Positions 5,944 to 12,384 of a stretch of DNA of 12,384 bases are shown here, one piece after another. Position numbers and translations under genes: made by a program. The stretch spans positions 1-12,384 of the forward strand of contig DQCG01000084.1 of the NCBI GenBank assembly GCA_003533825.1, written 5' to 3'. This stretch comes from Phycisphaerales bacterium. Its GTDB lineage: Bacteria > Planctomycetota > Phycisphaerae > Sedimentisphaerales > Anaerobacaceae. The notes under the pieces were generated by a model. It ran no database searches. It was not told the origin of the DNA and worked only from the letters and a program-made list of their open reading frames with translations. The stretch's first letter is position 1. Every line of letters starts with the position of its first letter.

Positions 5944-6578
5944 TGTTCCCCCTCACCAAGTTCCCAGTAGCCGCGCGGGGAATCGCTTCGCAGGGTTCCG
6001 TCTTGGGTCATTCTATAGCGCTCCCACTTGGCGTTGTTCTGCCAGGCATATTCGCCTGTGCTCTTTCGCCATTCCATATCACCGGGCAGCAATTTACTTT
6101 CCAGTTGACGACCCATTTCCTTGATCACATCAGCCACCTTTGCACGCCCACCCAATGTCCGCAAGGCTTTGACAATGTTTTTCCGAAGGACATCTTTATT
6201 CGTCTTCGGTGAACGCGAACGCTTTTTTCGCGGTTTATTTGCTGCCTGCGGAAAGTTGCTACGCCCCAACCGGGTGTTAAGATCTGTGATGATCGCGTCA
6301 AGTTCGTCAGCCATGTGGTGCAGGGCTTGCTCTGCTTGGGCCTGGATGCCAAGTTCCGCCGCCAGCCGGGTTTTTTCGCCTCGCAGGGCATCGAGCACAG
6401 GTACGCCCATTTTTTCCAGCTTCTCAATCGCTTTGGCGATTTCCCTCAATTGCGCTTCTTTTTCAGCGGATTTGGGGTCGTCGAGCCCGCTATCGATCCG
6501 GTCGATGACCTCGCGGCATAATTCAACCAGAAGACTTGGATCTTTCACATAAGGGTCAATGTCAATATCGCTATCCAT
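5940..6578 (-). CDS. Coiled-coil and winged-helix protein with Mrr_N-like C-terminus
   Basis: This 212-residue protein has an acidic N-terminus (MDSDIDIDPY), helical coiled-coil-like segments (about 36-105), a basic linker (KPRKKRSRSPK, 115-125) and a C-terminal domain (about 130-208). That domain reads LRKNIVKALRTLGGRAKVADVIKEM...NNAKWERYRMTQDGTLRSDSPRGYWEL. It resembles the winged-helix domain at the N-terminus of Mrr-type restriction proteins, whose pattern is N(R)xxWAxxxLxxxGLLxxxxRGxWxLT. No nuclease domain is attached here, so it is probably a DNA-binding or adaptor subunit. It starts 5 nt after the 61-aa gene and overlaps the DndD start by 4 nt, suggesting it works with DndD. Direct function is unknown and the domain match is by eye. 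Confidence 0.72.
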   Translation of the reverse strand: MDSDIDIDPYVKDPSLLVELCREVIDRIDSGLDDPKSAEKEAQLREIAKAIEKLEKMGVPVLDALRGEKTRLAAELGIQAQAEQALHHMADELDAIITDLNTRLGRSNFPQAANKPRKKRSRSPKTNKDVLRKNIVKALRTLGGRAKVADVIKEMGRQLESKLLPGDMEWRKSTGEYAWQNNAKWERYRMTQDGTLRSDSPRGYWELGEGEQ

Positions 6579-6583
6579 GAAGA

Positions 6584-6769
6584 CTACCCCTGTTCAGGCG
6601 AGGGCCTGCTTTTCAGGATTTCTCGCAATGCATCATAGACGCCGGTCCGCCGGTCCTTGAATTCGTATTCATAGACCGTTTGGAGCAGCTTGAGCACCTT
6701 GTCTTGGCTCACGTTATTTTGCCCGCAAAGCTCTGTCAGAAGTTGTTTGTCCTCACCGGATAGGTTCAT
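6584..6769 (-). CDS. 61-aa small protein of DNA-modification loci
   Basis: The sequence MNLSGEDKQLLTELCGQNNVSQDKVLKLLQTVYEYEFKDRRTGVYDALREILK is fully helical in character and ends in a short polar tail. I recall very similar short proteins named 'DNA modification system-associated small protein' next to Dnd- and BREX-like clusters; the shared hallmark is VxxLLxTVxEYEFKDRRTGxYDALRxIL. Its reaction is unknown; size and conservation suggest a structural or adaptor subunit. Its ATG overlaps the RhuM stop (ATGA, 6766-6769) and the 212-aa gene follows after 5 nt, so it is clearly expressed with the operon rather than being a chance frame. Confidence 0.75.
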   Translation of the reverse strand: MNLSGEDKQLLTELCGQNNVSQDKVLKLLQTVYEYEFKDRRTGVYDALREILKSRPSPEQG

Positions 6770-7782
6770 TTTTTCTTTCCCCGCTTGCCGTCCGTCAACT
6801 GCTTGATCGTTTTTTCAAAATCGCCGTCCAGACTGTCTTTTTCCCGAATCCGCCTTTGGTTAAACTTCTCGTATTCAGCTTCGGCCATTTCCTTGGCCAT
6901 TTCATGTGAAATCCTGCCAGCATGGGTGAGAATCTCTCGTTCATTGAGCGTCAGAAATGCATCCAGTTTTTTGATCCAGTCGGCCATATGCATGGGGATG
7001 CGACGCATGGCCTGACCCTCGGCGAAGATAAGGTACTGCTCCACCAGGTTGTTCAGGGCCAGCAGCTCCTTTTCGGTGAGATAGTTTTTGGCGATGGTTA
7101 CGTCCTGTTTGCGGACCTTGGCATCGCGCCAACTGGTCAGCCCCATATTAGTCTTGTCACTATCGGCCCGATCATGGATGATTTCCGCCGCGGTCATGTC
7201 GGTAATGGCCCAGTGCATTTTGTTTTGGACGGTCTTGAAAAATTCGATGCTGGTGGCGTAGATATCGGTAATTTTTTGGTAGAAGCGCCGTTCCGAGGTC
7301 CTAATATCCTGGATGCGGCGGAGCAGCTCGTCAAAATAGTCGAAGGGTTGATCCGGATTTTTCAGGCGCTCATCGTCCAGCACAAAGCCCTTGACGATAT
7401 ATTCGCGCAGATGCTGGGTGGCCCAGATGCGGAAGCGTGTGGCCACATGACTTTTGACCCGGTATCCTACTGAAATAATCATGTCCAGGTTGTAATAATC
7501 CAGCAGGCGTTTAACCTCCCGCTTGCCCTCCCGGCGAACTGTCAAGTATTTCTTGACAGTTGCCTCCGTCGCCAGTTCACCCTCCTCAAAAATTCGTTGA
7601 ATATGAAGACTTATGTTCTGTTTGGTTGTCTGAAACAGATCGGCCATGAGCTGTTGGGTCAGCCAGACGGTCTCATCCTCGAGGCGCACGTCGATTTTGA
7701 CCCGGCCGTCTTCCGATTCATACACGAGAAACTGGCCCTTGCTGGAATTAAGGTTGTCACTGGTTGCCAGGTCTTTTCTCAT
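6766..7782 (-). CDS. rhuM: RhuM-family protein
   Basis: This 338-residue protein matches the virulence RhuM family along its length. It has VWLTQQLMADLFQTTKQNISLHIQRIFEEGEL (39-70), a predicted helix-turn-helix; KKYLTVRREGKREVKRLLDYYNLDMIISVGYRVKSHVATRFRIWATQHLREYIVKGF (77-133), the family signature; and a helical C-terminus (DFEKTIKQL near the end). The family name comes from a Salmonella pathogenicity island, but most copies sit in or beside type I restriction-modification operons, as here. The biochemical role is not established to my knowledge; the N-terminus suggests DNA binding. It overlaps the hsdS stop and the next start by 4 nt each, so it is an integral member of the operon and not an insertion. 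No missing part is evident. Confidence 0.88.
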   Translation of the reverse strand: MRKDLATSDNLNSSKGQFLVYESEDGRVKIDVRLEDETVWLTQQLMADLFQTTKQNISLHIQRIFEEGELATEATVKKYLTVRREGKREVKRLLDYYNLDMIISVGYRVKSHVATRFRIWATQHLREYIVKGFVLDDERLKNPDQPFDYFDELLRRIQDIRTSERRFYQKITDIYATSIEFFKTVQNKMHWAITDMTAAEIIHDRADSDKTNMGLTSWRDAKVRKQDVTIAKNYLTEKELLALNNLVEQYLIFAEGQAMRRIPMHMADWIKKLDAFLTLNEREILTHAGRISHEMAKEMAEAEYEKFNQRRIREKDSLDGDFEKTIKQLTDGKRGKKK

Positions 7783-9152
7783 GACCGCACCGCCTCCTCG
7801 ATGAGCTGTTCCACGCGGGTTTTGGCTTGGTCGAGCAAGCTTTTGGATTCTTTCTTTGCCTGTCGATATTTTTTAATTAAATTTTCAATCTGAAGTTGGG
7901 TCTCCCATTTTATGATCGGTACTGGAATCTGTGCTAACTGTGTCTGGTTAAGTCTTTGTTGAACGCTTCCACGACTATATCTGACCATCTGCATCTGTCC
8001 ATAAGTAGTGTTTAGCAAAAGGTTCAAATACGAAGCTCTTAGTTCTTCTTTAGCCTGATCGGATAGCCTTATCCTGATTAAATTATCACTATAAAAAGAA
8101 CCAGCATGAGTATTTTCTATTAAAGCGCAGGCACCTATTGAACCAACCCTGGTAACCAGTATATCATCTTTGATCACTGTATTCTTTGAATTCGCAATCA
8201 AGAGATTAGTTCTCAATATGAAATCACCATCTATAAACCCATTATTGATATCAACGCCCCTCAGATACATTTTGCCATCAGAAGAGTAGGATTGAGAATA
8301 AATACCTGTCTCCAATTTTTCGGATATTGCTTTTATTTTTTTAACTGGCAACTTTACAGCAATATCATCTAACTGCTTATACTTGATTTGATAATAGTCC
8401 GAATCAAATCGGCTATTGGCTACAACTTCGCTGAACCGCGCTGTGTAGCCCACCGGCTTCTGGAAACTTAATTTGTCTAGGCCAAGCTCGGATTCGAGGA
8501 GGTGTTGGGCTAGAGTGTAAAGCGTTTTGCTTTGCCTATTTACACTCATTGAGTTCTTGATAAGTGCTTCGATTTCAGCCTGCTGGGAATCAGAAAACTT
8601 TGGAACTCTTATGCGTGACAAATCTTTTAAAATAAGACCCATTTGGACAGCTCCACGTGTATTGCGCTTAATCTGAAGCTGCCCATAATTGCTTATAAGA
8701 TACGCCGCTAAAACAAATGGAGAGTAATCCCCCTTTGACCGTAAGATCGCAATTTTACAGCTACCAGTAGCGTCTCCAATCGTATCTGGAACCACTGACA
8801 AACTTCCAATGGTACCAACAATTGAGAGAAGTACATCTCCGGTATGGAAATGTGATCTTTTCATCATTGGCGTCTCATAAATTTTTTTTGGTATCTTTAT
8901 TGGTTCTGCGTTTTCAAGAAAAAAATCGTTTACATCCTGGCCTCGAAAGTATGGTATTCTGCCACTGTCAGAAAAATATTTTGAGATCGAAAGATGATTA
9001 CCGTCTGAGACAAGGAACCACTGAGGTAAAGAAACCGTTTCGATTTTAGACAGAGTGTCTTGATTCAACATATACTCTGGTAGGTAATACTCGCCATCAA
9101 TCCTATCAAATAGAGTGACAGAGGATAATTCCGTTAGGCTCCATTTTGCCAT
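7779..9152 (-). CDS. hsdS: Type I restriction-modification specificity subunit (HsdS)
   Basis: This 457-residue protein shows the two-fold internal repeat of HsdS. First-half motifs recur in the second: YY (22-23 / 253-254), GRIPYFRGQDVN (64-75) / GKMYLRGVDINN (293-304), GDVLLSIVGTIGS (105-117) / DDILVTRVGSIGA (329-341), RGAVQ (166-170) / RGSVQ (394-398), followed by RIRVP / QIPVP. Each target-recognition domain is followed by a long conserved helix (about 188-227 and 415-455). HsdS sets the bipartite DNA sequence read by the methyltransferase. I start at ATG 9152, which overlaps the methyltransferase stop by one base (TGATG) and has GGAGG 7 nt upstream, instead of the TTG at 9167. The gene is visibly AT-richer (about 32% G+C in a sampled line) than its neighbours, as expected when recognition domains are exchanged. 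The target sequence cannot be read from the protein. Confidence 0.9.
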   Translation of the reverse strand: MAKWSLTELSSVTLFDRIDGEYYLPEYMLNQDTLSKIETVSLPQWFLVSDGNHLSISKYFSDSGRIPYFRGQDVNDFFLENAEPIKIPKKIYETPMMKRSHFHTGDVLLSIVGTIGSLSVVPDTIGDATGSCKIAILRSKGDYSPFVLAAYLISNYGQLQIKRNTRGAVQMGLILKDLSRIRVPKFSDSQQAEIEALIKNSMSVNRQSKTLYTLAQHLLESELGLDKLSFQKPVGYTARFSEVVANSRFDSDYYQIKYKQLDDIAVKLPVKKIKAISEKLETGIYSQSYSSDGKMYLRGVDINNGFIDGDFILRTNLLIANSKNTVIKDDILVTRVGSIGACALIENTHAGSFYSDNLIRIRLSDQAKEELRASYLNLLLNTTYGQMQMVRYSRGSVQQRLNQTQLAQIPVPIIKWETQLQIENLIKKYRQAKKESKSLLDQAKTRVEQLIEEAVRS

Positions 9153-11926
9153 CACTCCACCTCCCAAAAATCAACCCCCTGCTCCTGAGCAAACCGAACG
9201 AAGGCCTCGGCCACGCAGAGTTGGTCGTCGGGGATCTTGGCCGATTCGGCCAGGTCACCCGCCGTTAGGTCGTAATTGACCAAATCCTGGTTCACCACGA
9301 GCTGACCCTCCTGTGGATGACCGTCGGGAAACTCCACCAAGCTGCCGTTCTTGTCCACCAAGTATTCGTAATTGCCCGAGTTGTTTTTGCCGCCGCGCTC
9401 GCTCACGGCCATAAATATCGGGTAATCGAGGCGCTTGGCCACCTCAGCGGCGATCCAGCGTTCTTTCAGGGTGCCGACCAGGTCTGGGTCGGCCAGGATT
9501 AGCTCCAGCTTGCCCTTGTTGCTGAGCAGCTTGACGGCTGTCTCCGCCTCCGGGATTACCTTTTCCAGGTATTTGATCTCGATCTTGAAGGTCCGCTGCT
9601 TCATTTTCTGCTTGTCCTTGAACTTTTTGAGCGCCGCCTTGTGGTCCGCCTTGATTGGCTTCAGGTGCGCCCGCAGGTCGCCCTTGGTGCCCTCCCATTG
9701 CTGGGTTATGGCGTCGATCTCCATGCGGTGTTGCTGTTGCAGTGCTTCGACATCGCTGGCCAGATCCGCGAGCTTTTGCTTCACCCGAATCAATTCCGCC
9801 TTGAGGGCGTTGTGTTTTTCCTCGGCCTCGCTGATGAGATCCTCTTGGAAAGGGTTGCCTTCGGCCGCCATAGGCAGCTCCAGTTCCCCAAGTTCGTAGT
9901 CGCCCTTGGCGAAGGCTGTTTCCGTTTCGATGCTCTCCAGTTCTGGTTCCATAAACGACTCCGACATGAGATCTGCAATTTCTTCCGGAATTTTCTCTTC
10001 CAGTATATTTACCGAATAGCGATGTCCGGCGATCAGGTCCTTGATCTGCTGCTCGTAATCCGGGCAGGCGTTGGCCACTTCCTGCTTAACCTGCTGGATA
10101 TTCTCAAGCGCTTTGGCGGTGTATTTCTGGAAGAACAGCACCGAGGTCTTGGTTCCGGTGTGCGGCTTGAAGGTATTGGGGTGCAGGCCTACGACGGCTA
10201 GCAGACGCGCCTTTTTGAGAATCCATTCGCGGATGAAGGCCAGGGACGAGTTGTTGAATTTGCCCTGGGGCAGCACGATGGCGGCCCGCCCCCCAGGTTT
10301 GAGCATCTTCAGAACCCGTTCAATGAACAGCACATCGCGCTCCTCCTTGGGGGCCTTGTCCTTGGCGCGCTTGAGAGCCGGCTTGGCCAGCTCGTAGTGG
10401 GAAAGCATCTTGCGATCCTTCAACTCTCCGGCGAACGGGGGATTGGTGAGAATCACGTTAAATTTCAACTCTTCGAAATATTCCCAGGCATTGTCCTCGT
10501 CCCGGAGCGTCTCGTTACCTGGGATTTTTTTACCGCTTAACTTTGCCCGCCGCAGTTCATGCATAAGGTCTTGTCCCGAAGCGGTTTCGTACCATGTTTT
10601 GGGATCAAGGCTGTCTACATCCGGACCAAAAATTTTTGTGTTGCCATCCCCTGCTATAAGCATGAGTGCTCGTGATGTTTTTGCGGCACGGGCTTCAAAA
10701 TCAATACCCCAAAGCTGCTTCGATGCATATTTGAATTTGCGCAATTCACGAGTGACTGTGTCTATTGCAGGATAGCACCAATCCATGGTGTGCAGCAGGA
10801 ACCCGCCCGAGCCACAGGCGGGATCCATAACATACTCTTTACGCTTGGGATTGAGCATCCGCACACACATTTCAACCACGTGGCGAGGAGTGAAAAATTG
10901 TCCTTTCTTCTTTTTTGCCTCCGTAGCCAGAAGATACTCGAAAGCGTCGTCCATAACGCGAAGATTTGAACCCATCAGCCTAACGCCCTCGATAGGGCCG
11001 ACGCAAACTTGTAAGTGGCGTTTGGTCAGTTCAATGTCTTCACCGTCCCGAAAAATACCAGACCACTGCTCGGCAGCCTTATGGAATAGCGAGTTTATGC
11101 GGTCAAATGTGATGTCTGGATCCAGAGATTTACTGAACTCCAGCACTTTACCCTCACGGTTTTCCTGGGCCTCTTTCTCATCCCAGATTTTAGCGAAAAT
11201 AAGCTTGAAAATCTCGTTAAACTCGTCTTTGCCACTGCTGGCAAGAACCAGTTCCTCCAAATCCTGGATGATTTTTTTGAAGTTGAACTCCCTTCTAAGC
11301 TGCAGAAGGGTCTTTTTGGCTTCCAGAACATCCTTGGGCTGCTGACCGCGCCGGGGGATGTCGAAAAGGGTATCGTCGAATTCCTTGGGGTAAGGACGAT
11401 AGAGAATGATGCTGTCGCTGCCGTTGGACCAGACCGCCACCGGCGCTCCCTTGGCGTTCATGTAACTTTTGAGCTGCTCGATGCCGTCCTTGCGCTTGGG
11501 TTTCTTGCACTCGACGATGATCTTGGGCGTTTCCTTGGCGGCATCAGTGTAAACGATGATGTCGGCGGCCTTGGTGCCCACTTCAGTGCCGAAATGGACG
11601 CTCTTTTCCAAATCGATCTCGTCAGCCTGGTACCCATACTGGTGAATCAGCTTATATGCCCAGAGTTGCCGGACAATCTCCTCGGGGGCCGATTTACCTC
11701 CTTCCACATGGACCTGAACCTCCTCGTTGCCCGAAGAGAAAGGAATAAAGCTCTTCAGATAGTATTTGACCTTGCCGGCATCGCGGCCGATTTCGACGGT
11801 TTTCGGGTAAATCGAAAGAATTTCGTGAATCGGCTTCCCCAGCGTTTCAAACTCGGTGAGTTCGTATTTGATGCCCGGCTCTTTGAAAATGCGGTCAATG
11901 AGTTCCTTGGTCATTTTTGTTGTCAT
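9152..11926 (-). CDS. Nuclease-methyltransferase fusion of type I-like restriction-modification
   Basis: This 924-residue protein joins two functions. Residues about 80-180 resemble the HsdR N-terminal nuclease: D122 in AADIIVY, E139-C-K141 in IIVECKKP and Q151-x3-Y155, i.e. an intact PD-(D/E)xK site with the QxxxY motif. Residues about 270-600 form an HsdM-type N6-adenine methyltransferase: KKKKGQFFTPRHVV (338-351), SAM-binding motif I DPACGSGGF (368-376) and catalytic NPPF (495-498). A long helical segment (about 690-800) and a C-terminal region (about 800-924) follow; the last part (SERGGKNNSGNYEYLVD) is typical of large HsdM-like proteins. There is no SF2 helicase domain, so it is neither HsdR nor ordinary HsdM (about 500 residues). 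ATG 11926 has a GGAG ribosome site 8 nt upstream. It precedes hsdS with a 1-nt overlap. It probably methylates adenine at sites chosen by HsdS; cutting by its own nuclease domain is inferred. Confidence 0.88.
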   Translation of the reverse strand: MTTKMTKELIDRIFKEPGIKYELTEFETLGKPIHEILSIYPKTVEIGRDAGKVKYYLKSFIPFSSGNEEVQVHVEGGKSAPEEIVRQLWAYKLIHQYGYQADEIDLEKSVHFGTEVGTKAADIIVYTDAAKETPKIIVECKKPKRKDGIEQLKSYMNAKGAPVAVWSNGSDSIILYRPYPKEFDDTLFDIPRRGQQPKDVLEAKKTLLQLRREFNFKKIIQDLEELVLASSGKDEFNEIFKLIFAKIWDEKEAQENREGKVLEFSKSLDPDITFDRINSLFHKAAEQWSGIFRDGEDIELTKRHLQVCVGPIEGVRLMGSNLRVMDDAFEYLLATEAKKKKGQFFTPRHVVEMCVRMLNPKRKEYVMDPACGSGGFLLHTMDWCYPAIDTVTRELRKFKYASKQLWGIDFEARAAKTSRALMLIAGDGNTKIFGPDVDSLDPKTWYETASGQDLMHELRRAKLSGKKIPGNETLRDEDNAWEYFEELKFNVILTNPPFAGELKDRKMLSHYELAKPALKRAKDKAPKEERDVLFIERVLKMLKPGGRAAIVLPQGKFNNSSLAFIREWILKKARLLAVVGLHPNTFKPHTGTKTSVLFFQKYTAKALENIQQVKQEVANACPDYEQQIKDLIAGHRYSVNILEEKIPEEIADLMSESFMEPELESIETETAFAKGDYELGELELPMAAEGNPFQEDLISEAEEKHNALKAELIRVKQKLADLASDVEALQQQHRMEIDAITQQWEGTKGDLRAHLKPIKADHKAALKKFKDKQKMKQRTFKIEIKYLEKVIPEAETAVKLLSNKGKLELILADPDLVGTLKERWIAAEVAKRLDYPIFMAVSERGGKNNSGNYEYLVDKNGSLVEFPDGHPQEGQLVVNQDLVNYDLTAGDLAESAKIPDDQLCVAEAFVRFAQEQGVDFWEVE

Positions 11927-11973
11927 CGTATTAGCTCCGGAACGTCTCTTTTCACCTGTTCATTCGATAATCG

Positions 11974-12210
11974 CTACAGTGTATCCTGACCAATAAGCTC
12001 ATCGAGGAGATCGATGCCCCGATCACCCATGCTGCGGAGCAGTTCCACGATCTTCTGCATGGCCAAAGGCGACGGCTTGGCGCGGCTGTTCTCCCAACGG
12101 TTGATGGTTGGAAAAGTCACGCCGAGCTTGGCCGCAAATTTTTCCTGGGTAAGCCCAGTCCGTTCCCGAAGCTCACGGACCAATCGGGGAATGTCTGCCT
12201 GACGATTCAA
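11974..12210 (-). CDS. XRE-family transcriptional regulator
   Basis: This 78-residue protein is essentially one Cro/C1-type helix-turn-helix: IPRLVRELRERTGLTQEKFAAKLGVTFPTINRWENSRAKPSPLAMQKIVELL (7-58), with the recognition helix around PTINRWENSR (34-43). The start is TTG at 12210, supported by AAAGGAG about 7 nt upstream; no ATG lies near. It is the first gene of the operon, 47 nt before the nuclease-methyltransferase gene, downstream of a strong promoter with a palindrome over the -10 box. This is the layout of autoregulated controller (C) proteins in restriction-modification systems, which delay nuclease expression until DNA is methylated. Autoregulation here is inference. Confidence 0.85.
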   Translation of the reverse strand: MNRQADIPRLVRELRERTGLTQEKFAAKLGVTFPTINRWENSRAKPSPLAMQKIVELLRSMGDRGIDLLDELIGQDTL

Positions 12211-12277
12211 AGCTTATCTCCTTTTAGATCTGATTGGGACCTGAACGAATCGGAATTCATAACACTCGACCCGTCAG

Positions 12278-12289
12278 ATGATATATCAT
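12278..12289. promoter_or_regulatory. 12-bp palindrome over the -10 box, candidate operator
   Basis: ATGATATATCAT is a perfect 12-bp palindrome that covers most of the -10 hexamer and the likely start site. A dimeric XRE protein bound here would block RNA polymerase. The site fits autorepression by the adjacent regulator; the match is by position and symmetry only. Confidence 0.5.
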
Positions 12290-12312
12290 ACGCTAAAAGG
12301 CTTGATTGTCAA
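12285..12312 (-). promoter_or_regulatory. Near-consensus sigma70 promoter of the defence operon
   Basis: On the minus strand TTGACA (12312-12307) is followed by a 16-bp spacer and TATGAT (12290-12285). A perfect -35 and a 5/6 -10 at near-ideal spacing make this a strong promoter candidate. Transcription would start near 12278 and read first into the XRE gene, then the whole operon. Confidence 0.75.
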
Positions 12313-12323
12313 ACGGTTTTCCG

Positions 12324-12358
12324 AGAACCAAAAGGTAATGTGCAACTAGGCTGGTTCT
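12324..12358. repeat. Inverted repeat upstream of the -35 box
   Basis: AGAACCA (12324-12330) and TGGTTCT (12352-12358) are exact reverse complements separated by 21 bp, just upstream of the promoter. Half-sites of this length could bind a regulator on the activator side of the promoter. Chance is possible for 7-bp arms. Confidence 0.35.
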
Positions 12359-12384
12359 GAATCAGCAATTCCCGACGCCTCATT

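Larger units (their letters stand above)
12211..12384. other. Regulatory region upstream of the defence operon
   Basis: No gene is seen in this right-edge stretch. It carries the ribosome site of the XRE gene (CTCCTTT on the + strand, 12218-12224), a leader of about 65 nt, the promoter (12285-12312), and an inverted repeat further upstream (12324-12330 and 12352-12358). Confidence 0.6.

Noticed and set aside
4469..6552. Several + strand open frames of 140-170 codons opposite DndD and the 212-aa gene
   Set aside because: Compositions are Ser/Arg- or Leu/Phe-rich, typical of shadow frames, and no start has a supporting ribosome site that I can see.
9641..11345. Two + strand open frames of 186 codons each and neighbours opposite the methyltransferase gene
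   Set aside because: Antisense to a protein with intact nuclease and methyltransferase motifs; no homology recognised.
7779..11926. Classical type I restriction-modification system
   Set aside because: HsdS and methyltransferase are present, but no SF2 helicase HsdR is encoded, and the nuclease domain is on the methyltransferase instead.

Overview
The window reads as a chromosomal defence/accessory island of a bacterium. The main operon is roughly 50-55% G+C in the stretches I counted, interrupted by much more AT-rich patches. Protein styles and intergenic GTTCA-type repeats would fit an environmental Gram-negative such as a Desulfobacterota member, but that assignment is a guess; no rRNA, tRNA or housekeeping gene is present to anchor it.

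Left part (1-1700, mostly + strand): a complete BrnT/BrnA type II toxin-antitoxin pair (252-765) with a palindrome over its likely -10 box; a small intact antitoxin-like gene (963-1160) followed by a degenerate RelE/ParE-like toxin (1157-1378) carrying two in-frame TAG codons where the family normally has Trp; and the 5' end of an IS3-family element (remnant of IRL plus truncated orfA, about 1443-1690, minus strand). An imperfect direct repeat of about 30 bp brackets the toxin-antitoxin segment (163-196 and 1379-1426), and a GTTCA repeat cluster occurs at 913-948 with an inverted copy inside the toxin pseudogene.

Right part (1713-12210, all minus strand): one long operon, transcribed right to left from a near-consensus sigma70 promoter (12285-12312). 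Order: XRE regulator; a 924-aa protein joining a PD-(D/E)xK nuclease domain to an N6-adenine methyltransferase; a two-TRD HsdS specificity subunit; a RhuM-family protein; a 61-aa small protein; a 212-aa coiled-coil/winged-helix protein; a DndD-type SMC-like ATPase; a DndE domain fused to a HerA-like ATPase; and an AT-rich 223-aa protein of unknown function. From the methyltransferase to the DndE-HerA gene, neighbours overlap by 1-4 nt or are separated by no more than 5 nt.

The notable point is the combination. Target recognition and modification look like type I restriction-modification (HsdM/HsdS), but there is no SF2 helicase HsdR. The ATPase modules are instead of the kind seen in DNA phosphorothioation (Dnd) systems, while the sulfur-transfer genes dndA/B/C are absent. 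My reading is a hybrid methylation-based defence system in which the DndD and DndE-HerA ATPases do the sensing or translocation and the nuclease domain on the methyltransferase, or an accessory protein, does the cutting. This is inference from gene content and needs database comparison and experiment.
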